From Candidatus Tisiphia endosymbiont of Melanophora roralis (GTDB taxonomy: Bacteria; Pseudomonadota; Alphaproteobacteria; Rickettsiales; Rickettsiaceae), in assembly GCF_964026575.1 (NCBI RefSeq), contig NZ_OZ032161.1, positions 620,001 through 684,000 of the forward strand: a stretch of DNA of 64,000 nt. Reading direction: 5' to 3'. Positions 1-9,008 of the stretch are shown here, piece after piece (positions within the stretch are counted from its first letter, which is position 1; every line of letters starts with the position of its first letter). Under the pieces are notes generated by a model. It saw only the letters and a list, made by a program, of their open reading frames with translations, was not told the origin of the DNA and did not search any database. The position numbers and the translations under genes were made by a program.

Positions 1-2
1 TC

Positions 3-842
3 CTTGGTATAACAGGCATGCTTGGCAATGCCATGTTTAGGTTTATGGCTGAAGATCATAACCTTAACGTTTACGGGACAGCTAGGAATAATGGTGCTTG
101 CCGTTATTTTTCTGAAGAGTCATCTAAACAACTCATTGCCCCAGTAAATATAGAAAATCATGATTCTCTTATTAAATTATTTGCAACAATTCGACCTGAT
201 GTGGTAGTAAATTGTATTGGGCTAATTAAACAACTAGAGGATGCAAATGATTACCTACAAGCACTATCAATTAATGCTTTGTTTCCTCATAGACTTAGTA
301 TAATATGTCAAGCTATAGGCTCTCGTTTTATACATGTTAGTACAGATTGTGTATTTTCTGGGTCTAAGGGTAACTATACAGAGAGTGATTTTGCAGATGC
401 TAATGATCTCTATGGTCGTTCAAAGTTTTTAGGGGAAGTAAGTTATCCTAACACTATAACACTTCGTACTTCAATTATCGGACATGAGTTGTCGGGAGGT
501 AAGAGTCTCATTGGCTGGTTTCTTGCACAAAAAAACCAAGTTAGAGGGTTTGTTCAAGCCGTGTTCTCTGGACTTCCAACTATTGAATTAGCAAGAATAG
601 TTCGTGACATCGTTATACCGCGACCCGATATGTGTGGACTTTATCATGTCGCAGCAAAACCGATCAATAAATATGATTTGTTAAAACTTGTGGCTAGTAC
701 TTATAAAAAAACAATCGAAATAATTCCATCTAATGAACTGGTCATTGATCGCTCACTTAATGCCGAGCTTTTTAATAAGGCAACGGGATATGCACCGCCT
801 GAGTGGTCAGAGTTAATTCAACGTATGTATAAATTTAAATAA
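3..842 (+). CDS. RmlD-type NAD(P)-dependent 4-keto-sugar reductase (5' end cut by window edge)
   Basis: The reading frame is open to the first complete codon, and the codons before the first ATG (position 18) complete the Rossmann motif GITGMLG, so the true start lies outside the window. Counting from that ATG, STD (108-110) and YGRSK (132-136) are the short-chain dehydrogenase catalytic Ser/Thr and YxxxK. The length, about 280 residues, fits RmlD-type reductases. It lacks the C-terminal cupin of CapF/WbjC. Nine bases separate it from a CapE-type dehydratase, followed by a 2-epimerase. In known pathways this trio makes UDP-N-acetyl-6-deoxy-L-hexosamines (UDP-L-FucNAc with CapF, UDP-L-QuiNAc with the cupin-less WbvR), so reduction of the 4-keto intermediate is the inferred role. 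dTDP-rhamnose synthesis is possible but no other Rml gene is visible. Confidence 0.85.
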   Translation, partial: LGITGMLGNAMFRFMAEDHNLNVYGTARNNGACRYFSEESSKQLIAPVNIENHDSLIKLFATIRPDVVVNCIGLIKQLEDANDYLQALSINALFPHRLSIICQAIGSRFIHVSTDCVFSGSKGNYTESDFADANDLYGRSKFLGEVSYPNTITLRTSIIGHELSGGKSLIGWFLAQKNQVRGFVQAVFSGLPTIELARIVRDIVIPRPDMCGLYHVAAKPINKYDLLKLVASTYKKTIEIIPSNELVIDRSLNAELFNKATGYAPPEWSELIQRMYKFK

Positions 843-851
843 AAGGTAAGA

Positions 852-1862
852 ATGTTTGTTAATAAAATTTTAATGATTACTGGAGGTACGGGGTCATTTG
901 GTAACACAGTGATGAAACGATTACTGGAAAGTGATATTAAAGAAATTCGCATATTCAGTCGGGATGAAAAAAAACAAGAAGATATGAGGATTGCTTTCAA
1001 TAATCCAAAGCTTAAGTTTTATATTGGGGACGTAAGAAATTATGATAGTATTTACTATGCTATGAAAAATGTTAATTATGTGTTCCATGCTGCAGCCTTG
1101 AAGCAAGTCCCATCATGTGAATTTTATCCGATGGAAGCAGTACGGACTAATGTACTGGGAGCTGAAAATATGATGAATGCAGCTATTGCCAATGGTGTTG
1201 AGCGGGTTGTGGTACTCAGTACTGATAAGGCGGTATATCCTATCAATGCCATGGGTTTATCAAAAGCAATGATGGAAAAATTGTTGATAGCTAAAGCTCG
1301 AATGAGTTCTAAAGGAGATACCATCCTGTGTTGTACTCGTTATGGTAATGTAATGGCTTCCCGGGGTTCAGTAATACCTCTTTTTGTTAATCAAATTAAA
1401 GAGGGGAAACCGCTAACTATTACCGACCCAAATATGACACGTTTCTTAATGTCACTTGAAGATTCTGTAAATTTAGTGTTATATGCTTTTGAACATGGTC
1501 AACAAGGTGATATTTTTGTGCAGAAATCTCCAGCTTCAACGATTGAAGTATTAGCTCATGCTATAAAAGGATTATTTAATGCTAATAATGAGATTCGTTT
1601 AATTGGTGTGCGTCATGGAGAAAAGATCTATGAATCTTTGATTTCTTGTGAGGAGATGGTTAAAGCTGAAGATTTAGGAAATTATTACAAGATTCCTGCT
1701 GATAATCGTGATCTCAATTATTCAAAGTTTTTTGTAGAAGGAGATCTAAACGTTGCTTCTCTAACTGACTATACATCATCTAATACAGAAAGATTGAATA
1801 TAGAACAAGTTAAAAAACTTTTACTAACACTTGACTTCATTAAAGAGCAACTTAATGCTTAA
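852..1862 (+). CDS. capE: UDP-GlcNAc 4,6-dehydratase/5-epimerase, CapE/WbjB type
   Basis: 336 residues, matching CapE of capsule loci along its whole length from memory. The Rossmann motif GGTGSFG is at 11-17. The catalytic segment has STDK at 123-126 and MGLSK at 134-138, where Met replaces the usual catalytic Tyr of YxxxK; this Met is normal for the CapE/CapD branch. The motifs SRDEKKQ and RYGNVMASRGSV are also typical. The enzyme removes water from UDP-GlcNAc and inverts C5, giving the 4-keto-6-deoxy-L-arabino sugar used by the neighbouring reductase. Rickettsia genomes usually call this gene capD. The 3' end overlaps the next gene by 8 bases (ATGCTTAA), so the two are translationally coupled. 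Confidence 0.93.
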   Translation: MFVNKILMITGGTGSFGNTVMKRLLESDIKEIRIFSRDEKKQEDMRIAFNNPKLKFYIGDVRNYDSIYYAMKNVNYVFHAAALKQVPSCEFYPMEAVRTNVLGAENMMNAAIANGVERVVVLSTDKAVYPINAMGLSKAMMEKLLIAKARMSSKGDTILCCTRYGNVMASRGSVIPLFVNQIKEGKPLTITDPNMTRFLMSLEDSVNLVLYAFEHGQQGDIFVQKSPASTIEVLAHAIKGLFNANNEIRLIGVRHGEKIYESLISCEEMVKAEDLGNYYKIPADNRDLNYSKFFVEGDLNVASLTDYTSSNTERLNIEQVKKLLLTLDFIKEQLNA

Positions 1863-2982
1863 AGTAATGACCATTATTGGTACTCGCCCAGAACTTATTA
1901 AAATGTCTAGAGTAATTTCTGAGTTTGATGAGTATACTAACCATATTTTGGTTCATACAGGGCAAAATTTTGATTATGAACTAAATCAGGTTTTCTTTGA
2001 CGATCTTAACATTCGTAAACCAGATTATTTTTTAGAAGCTGCTGTTAGTGGTAATGCAACACAAACCATTGCACGCATTATTGAGAAAACTGATGAGGTT
2101 TTAGGAAAAGAACAACCAAATGCATTGTTGCTTTATGGTGATACGAACTCCTGCCTTTCAGTTATCGCAGCCAAAAGGCAAAAGATACCAGTTTTTCACA
2201 TGGAAGCTGGCAACCGTTGTTTTGATCAAAGAGTACCAGAAGAGCTAAATCGTAAAGTAGTTGACCATTTAAGCGACATCAATATAGTTCTAACTGAACA
2301 TGCCCGTCGTTACCTTATTGCCGAAGGTGTATCGCCAGAGCGAATTATCAAGTCTGGTTCGCATATGCAAGAAGTGTTAGGTTATTTTATGCCTAAAGTG
2401 CATCTATCAAATGTGCTAGATAGGCTAGAACTTCAAGCTCATCAATATTTTTTAGTCAGTATTCATCGTGAAGAGAATGTAGATGTGTCAGCCAATTTAC
2501 AGGACTTACTTAATACTTTACAGATGTTGGTTAAAGAATATGATATGCCCGTGATTGTATCAACACATCCTCGTACACGTCAGCTGTTAGAAAAATTAGG
2601 TATTAAAGGTTTGGATAAACAAATTCGGTTTTTAAAACCATTCGGTTTTCTAGATTACATCAAATTGCAAATGGAGGCTTTTTGTATTTTATCTGATAGT
2701 GGTACAATTACTGAGGAAGCTTCTCTTCTTAAATTACCAGCAATTACCATTCGTAATACTCACGAAAGACCTGAGGGTATGGATGAAGGTGTTTTGATAA
2801 TGAGTGGTCTTAAAGTAGAAAAGGTTCTAGATGCTGTGCGTATTGTAACCAAACAACATAGTAAATATAGTCATTTACAAACAATCGTTTCAGATTATAA
2901 TGCTGGCTTAGTATCTCAAAAAATACTCCGTATCGTTTTGAGCTACGTGGATTATATTAATAGAGTTGTGTGGTTTAAGTGA
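1855..2982 (+). CDS. wecB: UDP-N-acetyl-hexosamine 2-epimerase, WecB/CapG family
   Basis: 375 residues from the ATG at 1855, which overlaps the stop of the upstream gene; an ATG 24 bases further upstream would lie deeper in capE and is less likely. Family marks are GTRPE near the N-terminus, HTGQNFDYEL, HMEAGNRCFDQRVPEE, the conserved SIHREENVD and SDSGTITEEA, which bind the UDP moiety in non-hydrolysing 2-epimerases. The EAGNRCFDQRVPEE segment resembles CapG/WbjD more than plain WecB, which fits a role as third enzyme of a UDP-L-FucNAc or UDP-L-QuiNAc pathway with the two preceding genes. An alternative is UDP-ManNAc formation. Confidence 0.92.
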   Translation: MLKVMTIIGTRPELIKMSRVISEFDEYTNHILVHTGQNFDYELNQVFFDDLNIRKPDYFLEAAVSGNATQTIARIIEKTDEVLGKEQPNALLLYGDTNSCLSVIAAKRQKIPVFHMEAGNRCFDQRVPEELNRKVVDHLSDINIVLTEHARRYLIAEGVSPERIIKSGSHMQEVLGYFMPKVHLSNVLDRLELQAHQYFLVSIHREENVDVSANLQDLLNTLQMLVKEYDMPVIVSTHPRTRQLLEKLGIKGLDKQIRFLKPFGFLDYIKLQMEAFCILSDSGTITEEASLLKLPAITIRNTHERPEGMDEGVLIMSGLKVEKVLDAVRIVTKQHSKYSHLQTIVSDYNAGLVSQKILRIVLSYVDYINRVVWFK

Positions 2983-3015
2983 ATTAGTACCACCTAAATG
3001 TACATAAAGGTTTGT

Positions 3016-3828
3016 ATGACTAGAATATCTCAGGCTAATTTGCCTTGTCGGTTCTCTCAATCTCAAATGAAAGAGTTTGCACTACTTGCAAGCAATAAGA
3101 TTATTGATGCAAAAAATAATGGTATGTATTATCTTGAGCCATTTAAACACCTAGTAATCGATAATTTTTTACATGCTGATTTAGCTCAAAGTTGTTTAGA
3201 TAATTTTCCTTCCCCTAATGAAGATATATGGGATAGAAGCTATGATGAAAATATTGAGATAAAACAAAGGACTATATGGAAATCAGAATTTGATATACCG
3301 GAAGCTATTGTTGATACTATTCGTTTGCTCAATTCGTCTATATTTCTTTTAGCCTTATCAGAGACTTTTAATATTAGAAAACTTGTGCCTGATCCATATT
3401 TTACTGGTGGAGGGCTTAATGTCACAATGCCAAATGGTTTATTAGATGTACATGTTGATGGTAATTATCATGATGCAACGGGACTTAATCGTCGTATGAA
3501 TGTTATTATATATTTGAACCCAAAATGGCAAGAAGGATGGGGAGGAGAATTTGGAATCTATAGTAATAATGGCGAGAATTGTTTAAAAAAGCTTGCTCCA
3601 TTATTTAATCGTCTTGTTGCATTTGATACGCACGATAAAAGCTATCATGGTTTACCAGATCCATGTAAATTTCCAGAAGGTGAATATCGTAAATCGATCA
3701 TTTTATATTACTATACAAAAGCCCCTCGGGAATCTATTAATAATATTATTGACAAACCTCATAGAGCTCTGTGGAAAAAACGTAATTTTACTGATAAGGA
3801 TGGTAATATTATTAGAGAATATAGCTGA
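3016..3828 (+). CDS. Fe(II)/2-oxoglutarate-dependent oxygenase (prolyl-hydroxylase-like fold)
   Basis: Starting at the ATG at 3016, which has AAAGG five bases upstream; an ATG at 2998 has no visible ribosome site. The metal triad is seen as HVD at residues 146-148 (within LDVHVDGNYH) and a distal His at 211 (HDKSYHGLPD); the Arg in YRKSIILYY near 225 probably binds the 2-oxoglutarate carboxylate. The double-stranded beta-helix core is marked by RRMNVIIYLNP and WGGEFGIY. Such oxygenases hydroxylate proteins, lipids or sugars. Its place between nucleotide-sugar enzymes and glycosyltransferases suggests modification of the surface glycan or its carrier, which is inference. The substrate cannot be read from the sequence. 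Confidence 0.83.
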   Translation: MTRISQANLPCRFSQSQMKEFALLASNKIIDAKNNGMYYLEPFKHLVIDNFLHADLAQSCLDNFPSPNEDIWDRSYDENIEIKQRTIWKSEFDIPEAIVDTIRLLNSSIFLLALSETFNIRKLVPDPYFTGGGLNVTMPNGLLDVHVDGNYHDATGLNRRMNVIIYLNPKWQEGWGGEFGIYSNNGENCLKKLAPLFNRLVAFDTHDKSYHGLPDPCKFPEGEYRKSIILYYYTKAPRESINNIIDKPHRALWKKRNFTDKDGNIIREYS

Positions 3829-3834
3829 GATTTT

Positions 3835-5067
3835 ATGAGTAGTAGTTTAATGAAGATACTGCAAGTGAATGGATACGAATCACCAGGTCGTAGATTTAGT
3901 GGATTATCTATAACACCACTTCTCAAAAAATATGGTATTGAATCTCGTCATTTAATTTGGGAGAAGGATACTCAAAATCCAGAAATACTAACTTTTGAAG
4001 GAGCAATAGCTCGAAAAATTAATCGGGTAATTAATAAAATAGAACGAATTACTTCTTTACAGTCAATACTGCATTTGAACGCTTCGCGAATGATCAAAAT
4101 GCCGGCCTTTAAAGAAGCTGATCTTATTCACCTTCATATTATAAGTTCAGGATATTTTTCTATATCAGATTTATCAAAGATTACCAAGCTAAAGCCAACG
4201 GTTTGGACTTTGCATGATCCTTGGGCTATGACAGGACATTGTATTCATCCGTTTGATTGTAAACGTTGGATGACTGGTTGTGGTAATTGTCCTGACCTGA
4301 CTAGCCATATACCACTTGCTAAGGATAATACTAGATTTTTATTTAATTATAAGCGTGCAGCTTACAAGAGATCTGATTTCGATATCATTGTAGCCTCAAA
4401 ATGGATGCAAGATATGGTTAATAATTCACCAATGTTTGAGAATAAACTAGTTCATTTAGTGCCATTTGGGTTAGATTTAAACTTCTTTTCTGCTGCTGCT
4501 TGTCCAAATGCACGAAAGCTATTTGATATTCCTGAAAATGCTTTGGTAATATGCTTTCGGGTAGAGCAAAATGAGTTTAAAGGAGTACCTTATATTATTC
4601 AGGCACTCGAACGTATTAAGTCAAATCAGCCAATTTGCTTATTGACTTTGAGTAGTGGAGGAGCATTATTACAGCAATTTGCCGACCGATTCCAGATAGT
4701 AAATCTTGGTTGGACTAATGATGAAGAATTAGTGCGGGAGGCATTGGTAGCTGCAGATATTTTTTTAATGCCATCAGTTGCAGAAGCATTTGGCATGATG
4801 GCAATTGAAGCAATGGCCTGCGGTAAACCTGTAATTGTTTTTGAAGGTACTTCATTGCCTGACGTTACTTTTGCTCCAGATATTGGTTTGGCAGTACCTA
4901 TGCGTGATGGAGAAGCTTTGTACTTAGCACTACAACACTTAATTGATAATCCGGATGAATGTAAACGGCGAGGACAAAAAGGTAGAATGATGGCTGAATT
5001 GCATTATGGAGATGAAGCCCAAGCTAAAAAGTTAGCTGATATTTATAATAGGGTTGTTGCTAGATGA
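3835..5067 (+). CDS. Glycosyltransferase family 4 (GT-B fold)
   Basis: 410 residues; an in-frame ATG at 3850 (MKILQVNGYE) is an equally good start because the GT-B N-terminus normally begins with such a strand. The N-terminal half has TVWTLHDPWAMTGHC, usual in family 4 enzymes using nucleotide sugars. The C-terminal half has MPSVAEAFGMMAIEAMACG followed by KPVIV, containing the conserved E-x7-E donor-binding motif. No membrane segment is evident, so it should act at the inner face of the cytoplasmic membrane on a lipid-linked glycan. It overlaps the next gene by four bases (ATGA). Donor and acceptor sugars are unknown. Confidence 0.9.
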   Translation: MSSSLMKILQVNGYESPGRRFSGLSITPLLKKYGIESRHLIWEKDTQNPEILTFEGAIARKINRVINKIERITSLQSILHLNASRMIKMPAFKEADLIHLHIISSGYFSISDLSKITKLKPTVWTLHDPWAMTGHCIHPFDCKRWMTGCGNCPDLTSHIPLAKDNTRFLFNYKRAAYKRSDFDIIVASKWMQDMVNNSPMFENKLVHLVPFGLDLNFFSAAACPNARKLFDIPENALVICFRVEQNEFKGVPYIIQALERIKSNQPICLLTLSSGGALLQQFADRFQIVNLGWTNDEELVREALVAADIFLMPSVAEAFGMMAIEAMACGKPVIVFEGTSLPDVTFAPDIGLAVPMRDGEALYLALQHLIDNPDECKRRGQKGRMMAELHYGDEAQAKKLADIYNRVVAR

Positions 5068-6908
5068 AAATTTTACTTTTAACAGATATGCCTCCTTGTC
5101 ATAATTTTACTGCAGGATTAGTGCTAGACCGTTTAATACGGTTTTTACCAATTGAACAAATTGCAATTTGCTCAATTGTACACCCCCACCTTAAACCAAT
5201 CATACCTAAAGAATTAGAGATAATTCCTCACCTTAAATTGATAAAACCTCGGGAAATGGCTCCGAGGAGATTATGGGGCAAAGCAGGTAGATTACTAGCA
5301 CTTGTCTTTGAGTTAATTCAAGCAATGCGGGTAAAATACTCAATATTACCGCAAATTGTTAATTTTGCAAAACAACAGCAAGTTGATGCATTATGGGTGG
5401 TGTTGGAAGGTCAAACTATTGTACGTTTAGCTAGACCTCTTTCTTGTAAGTTAGCATTACCATTATTTACTCAAGTATGGGATCCTTTCGAGTGGTGGTT
5501 GCGTGAGAATAATATTGATGTATATACTAGGCGACGACTTCTAGCAGAGTTCGATGAGGTCATAAAACATAGTAAGTCATGTGCATCTGCTTCATGGGCA
5601 ATGTCAAAGACTTATTCGCATAAATACGGTGTGCGTAGTATACCTGTAATTGCTAGTTTACCTAATAAATTTGCCAAGATACCTGCAACAAGACCACATG
5701 AGAATAGAAATGAATTTATCATTGCTATAGCAGGACAATTATATGCACAAGATGCATGGCAATGCCTTATTAATACTCTAAATCAAGTTAATTGGTCTAT
5801 AGCAGGAAGGCGAATTCGTCTTAGAGTCCTTGGGGCTCACTTTCAGGTATATACTCAGACGCCAACTAATTTCGAATATCTAGGATGGCAGTCACAAGAA
5901 GAAACCATCAATTTCTTAGAAGATTCAGATCTCCTGTACATGCCGTACTGGTTTTCAGAAGAGTATCGTCTTGAGGCTACCAATAGTTTTCCTGGAAAAT
6001 TGGTCTCCTATTTTGCCGCTGGTCGTCCTGTTTTTTGTCATGCACCATATTATGCATCACCTACTAGATATATAGCCAAGCATAATGCAGGGATTTTGTG
6101 TACATCTATGGATTCTCTAGTTGTTTTGCAAAAACTAGAACATGCTATCCTAAATATAACTTCATATGCAATAGTGACAAAAAATGCTACTGCTTGTTTT
6201 TTAATGGACTTTACTTTAGAGCATATGCAAAAAACATTTTTTGAGTTTTTAGGATTAGATAGTGCATCAAAAAATAACTTAAAGAATAAATTCTCTGAAG
6301 TATATGATAAGAATATTTTTGGAGGCTCTGTATCACGTTCTGGCGAAGGGTCTGATCTATTACAGACGGAAATTGTTAGAAACGAGATACCAAAGATTAT
6401 TAGAGAATTTAAAATTAAAACCTTTCTTGATGCTCCATGTGGTGATTGGTATTGGATGCAAAAGACAGAGCTTGAAGTAGAACAATATATTGGAGTTGAT
6501 ATTGTAGATGCTTTGATAGAAAAAAATAAAGAAGAATTTGGTAATACTACAAGAATATTTAAAGTTTTGAATCTAACTAAAGACACTTTACCAATAACTG
6601 ATCTTATTTTTTCACGAGATTTACTAGTACACCTAAATTTTGAAGATGCATTTAAAGTAATAGCTAATTTTAAAAAATCAGGTGCTACTTATCTATTAAC
6701 AACAACATTTGTAAATAGAGGGTTAAATGAGGAGCTTAAAGAAACTTTTTGGCGTGTTTTAAACTTGCAACAACCACCGTTTAATTTTCCAAAACCAATT
6801 TTATTAGTGAATGAGGGTTGTACAGAAGATGGGGGGTTATATTCTGATAAAAGCTTAGGACTTTGGTTATTAAAGGATATCTCATTATCATTTAGACAAG
6901 TTATGTGA
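5064..6908 (+). CDS. Fusion protein: GT-B glycosyltransferase plus SAM-dependent methyltransferase
   Basis: 614 residues with two parts. Residues 1-400 look like a GT-B glycosyltransferase: N-terminal MKILLLTDMPP, a central GQLYAQDAWQ, and SFPGKLVSYFAAGRPV near 310-325. Residues about 410-614 form a class I methyltransferase, with FLDAPCGDWYW (starting near residue 454) as the SAM-binding glycine loop, GVDIVDALIEKN as the acidic loop, and ISDLIFSRDLL-like motif positions further on. The reading frame is continuous and the linker is short, so this is a true fusion. It overlaps the preceding GT by ATGA and is nine bases before the next GT. The inferred task is to add a sugar and methylate it, or cap the chain. 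Confidence 0.85.
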   Translation: MKILLLTDMPPCHNFTAGLVLDRLIRFLPIEQIAICSIVHPHLKPIIPKELEIIPHLKLIKPREMAPRRLWGKAGRLLALVFELIQAMRVKYSILPQIVNFAKQQQVDALWVVLEGQTIVRLARPLSCKLALPLFTQVWDPFEWWLRENNIDVYTRRRLLAEFDEVIKHSKSCASASWAMSKTYSHKYGVRSIPVIASLPNKFAKIPATRPHENRNEFIIAIAGQLYAQDAWQCLINTLNQVNWSIAGRRIRLRVLGAHFQVYTQTPTNFEYLGWQSQEETINFLEDSDLLYMPYWFSEEYRLEATNSFPGKLVSYFAAGRPVFCHAPYYASPTRYIAKHNAGILCTSMDSLVVLQKLEHAILNITSYAIVTKNATACFLMDFTLEHMQKTFFEFLGLDSASKNNLKNKFSEVYDKNIFGGSVSRSGEGSDLLQTEIVRNEIPKIIREFKIKTFLDAPCGDWYWMQKTELEVEQYIGVDIVDALIEKNKEEFGNTTRIFKVLNLTKDTLPITDLIFSRDLLVHLNFEDAFKVIANFKKSGATYLLTTTFVNRGLNEELKETFWRVLNLQQPPFNFPKPILLVNEGCTEDGGLYSDKSLGLWLLKDISLSFRQVM

Positions 6909-6917
6909 GGTATTTCA

Positions 6918-8687
6918 ATGAGCAATAGCCTCTTTTATCCAAAAGTTTCAATCGTTATTCCCGTTTACAACGGTGCTAATTATATGCGTAAAGCAATAGA
7001 TAGTGCAGTTGTTCAGACTTATAAAAATTTAGAAATTTTAGTTGTTAATGATGGATCAAATGATAATGGTGAAACGGAACGTATAGCTTTATCTTATGGT
7101 AACAAGATTCGTTATTTTTCCAAACCAAACGGTGGGGTAGCTTCAGCCTTAAATTTGGCAATTAAGGAAATGACAGGAGAGTATTTTTCGTGGCTTAGTC
7201 ATGATGATGTTTACAATCCAAATAAAATTGAACATCAAATTAATATACTTAATACTCTTCCCAATCGTAATACGATTATTTACGGTGGATATGAAGTTAT
7301 AGATCATAAATCCAAATCACTGTCTTTTACAAGACCAGATAAAATATTATCAGTGGAAAAATGTAATATCCCATTATTCCCTCTTATGCGAGGATTAATT
7401 CATGGATGTACTCTTTTAATACCCATAAAATATTTCCGTGAAATTGGTACTTTTAATGAAACATTATTAACTACCCAGGATTATGCACTTTGGTTTGAGT
7501 TTTTACGGATAGCACCTATTCATTTTGATGATCGTATTTTAATTAAAAGTCGTACTCATCTAGACCAAGGAACACATAAAATTACTAGCCATATGAATGA
7601 ATGTAGTGAATTATGGTCTGGGTTTCTCAGAAGGTTAACTTTAGAAGAAATGACTATAATGGAAGGATCGCCTTATTTATTCCTGCATCGTACTAGTGTT
7701 TTTCTTGCAAATGCTTCTTGTTATCAAGCATCTGAACTAGCTGATTCAATGGCTAAGGATATCTTAACCGATATTAAGATTAGTGTAATTATGCCAATTT
7801 ATAATAGAATTGATTTGGCAATTGAGTCTATAAAGAGTGTTATTGCACAAACTCATAAGTGTTTTGAATTGATTATAGTAGATGATGGTTCTGAAGATGA
7901 TGTATCTAGGTTGATTGAGGAGTGCAATAAAGATAGTAGAATTAAATATATTCGTAAGGAAAATGCAGGACCAGCAGCGGCACGTAATCTAGGTATTAAA
8001 CATGCATCTGGGCAGTACATAGCATTCATTGATTCTGATGATTTGTTTTATGACAATAAACTTGAGGTTCAATTGAAGTTTATGGAGGATAATAGTTTGT
8101 TATTCTCGCATACTTCTTACCATAGAATAGATTGGGTTGGAAATTTGATAAAATATATAAGCTCTGGTACTTTTAGCAAGCAAGTTTTTCCAAATATTAT
8201 TACTAAATGTCCAATAGCAATGTCTAGTGTAATGGGAAAAACCTCCCTTTTTATGTCAAACAAATTCCCTGAAAATATAAAGATTGGTGAAGATATATGC
8301 TTGTGGATATCTATAGCAAGCAAACATGATATAGAAGCAATTGATTTGGCCTTATCATGTGTTAGAGTTAATTATGGAATTAGTAATTGTTTCAATAATA
8401 AAAAAATGACAATAAGGTTAATTAATATTTCCTTATTTGTTATGAATGATGAATATCTAAGTCAATTTGATAAGCAAGTTAAACCTTTACTATTATCCGC
8501 AACAAAGATACCTAGCTTTTCATCAAGTAAATTAATAAAATTTAATGACGTACCTACTGTATTATTTAAGAGTTACAAACCTAATATAATAGTACAATTA
8601 ATTTTGATGATCGTAAGATCACTGCGTGTAGATGGTTTTAGAATAACGTGGAACAAAATTTGTAGGAAACTAGGTATACTCCAATGA
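6918..8687 (+). CDS. Tandem family 2 glycosyltransferase (two GT-A domains)
   Basis: 589 residues with two complete GT-A domains. The first (about 8-270) has VSIVIPVYNGANYM, VVNDGSND and the metal-binding LSHDDV. The second (about 288-500) has ISVIMPIYNRIDLA, IVDDGSED and FIDSDDLF. Each DxD-type motif binds the nucleotide sugar through a divalent metal. Bifunctional GT2 proteins often polymerise alternating sugars or add two sugars in sequence, so it may build the repeat unit of the surface polysaccharide. It is the last gene of the locus; the sequence after it holds no further polysaccharide gene. Specificities are unknown. Confidence 0.9.
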   Translation: MSNSLFYPKVSIVIPVYNGANYMRKAIDSAVVQTYKNLEILVVNDGSNDNGETERIALSYGNKIRYFSKPNGGVASALNLAIKEMTGEYFSWLSHDDVYNPNKIEHQINILNTLPNRNTIIYGGYEVIDHKSKSLSFTRPDKILSVEKCNIPLFPLMRGLIHGCTLLIPIKYFREIGTFNETLLTTQDYALWFEFLRIAPIHFDDRILIKSRTHLDQGTHKITSHMNECSELWSGFLRRLTLEEMTIMEGSPYLFLHRTSVFLANASCYQASELADSMAKDILTDIKISVIMPIYNRIDLAIESIKSVIAQTHKCFELIIVDDGSEDDVSRLIEECNKDSRIKYIRKENAGPAAARNLGIKHASGQYIAFIDSDDLFYDNKLEVQLKFMEDNSLLFSHTSYHRIDWVGNLIKYISSGTFSKQVFPNIITKCPIAMSSVMGKTSLFMSNKFPENIKIGEDICLWISIASKHDIEAIDLALSCVRVNYGISNCFNNKKMTIRLINISLFVMNDEYLSQFDKQVKPLLLSATKIPSFSSSKLIKFNDVPTVLFKSYKPNIIVQLILMIVRSLRVDGFRITWNKICRKLGILQ

Positions 8688-8798
8688 TGGTTTTGATACT
8701 GTCTTAAGAGACAAGCATTAAATTAGGATTAAAGTAATTCTTCAGCAACCCAATCTCCACCTACTTTACTCTCAAAAGAGCAATTAAAATCAATTTAT

Positions 8799-8996
8799 TT
8801 GCAGCTTTTCAGTGGAGAAAATGCTAGAATAGTCTTAGAAGATTTAGCCTACATAAGTGGTGTGTATCGCAGCAATTTCATGCGGCAAGAAAGCAACTAC
8901 ACCGCTTTCAATGAAGGCATGCGAGCTTTGTTTTTGTACATATGCTCGCAAGCGTCAAAAGATGATGGAGTGGATAATATTGAAGGAAATTTATAA
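8799..8996 (+). CDS. Small phage-derived protein, Bbp19-like (probable remnant)
   Basis: 65 residues from a TTG; no ATG is available, and the frame is open back to 8733 with plausible protein (SPPPTLLSKEQLKSIY), so the gene may have lost its start. The central part, ARIVLEDLAYISG and TAFNEGMRALFLYI, resembles the Bbp19 family of short tailed-phage structural-region proteins (pattern VLEDL ... FNEGxRxxxLxI). That assignment is from memory. It stands alone, without other phage genes, next to an Rpn-type nuclease. A degenerate prophage or gene transfer agent remnant is the likeliest reading. Confidence 0.5.
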   Translation: MQLFSGENARIVLEDLAYISGVYRSNFMRQESNYTAFNEGMRALFLYICSQASKDDGVDNIEGNL

Positions 8997-9008
8997 TGAG
9001 GATAGCTT

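Noticed and set aside
6050-6586. 178-residue minus-strand ORF inside the GT-methyltransferase gene
   Set aside because: It lies wholly antisense to a gene with clear domains, has no ribosome site and its protein resembles no family.
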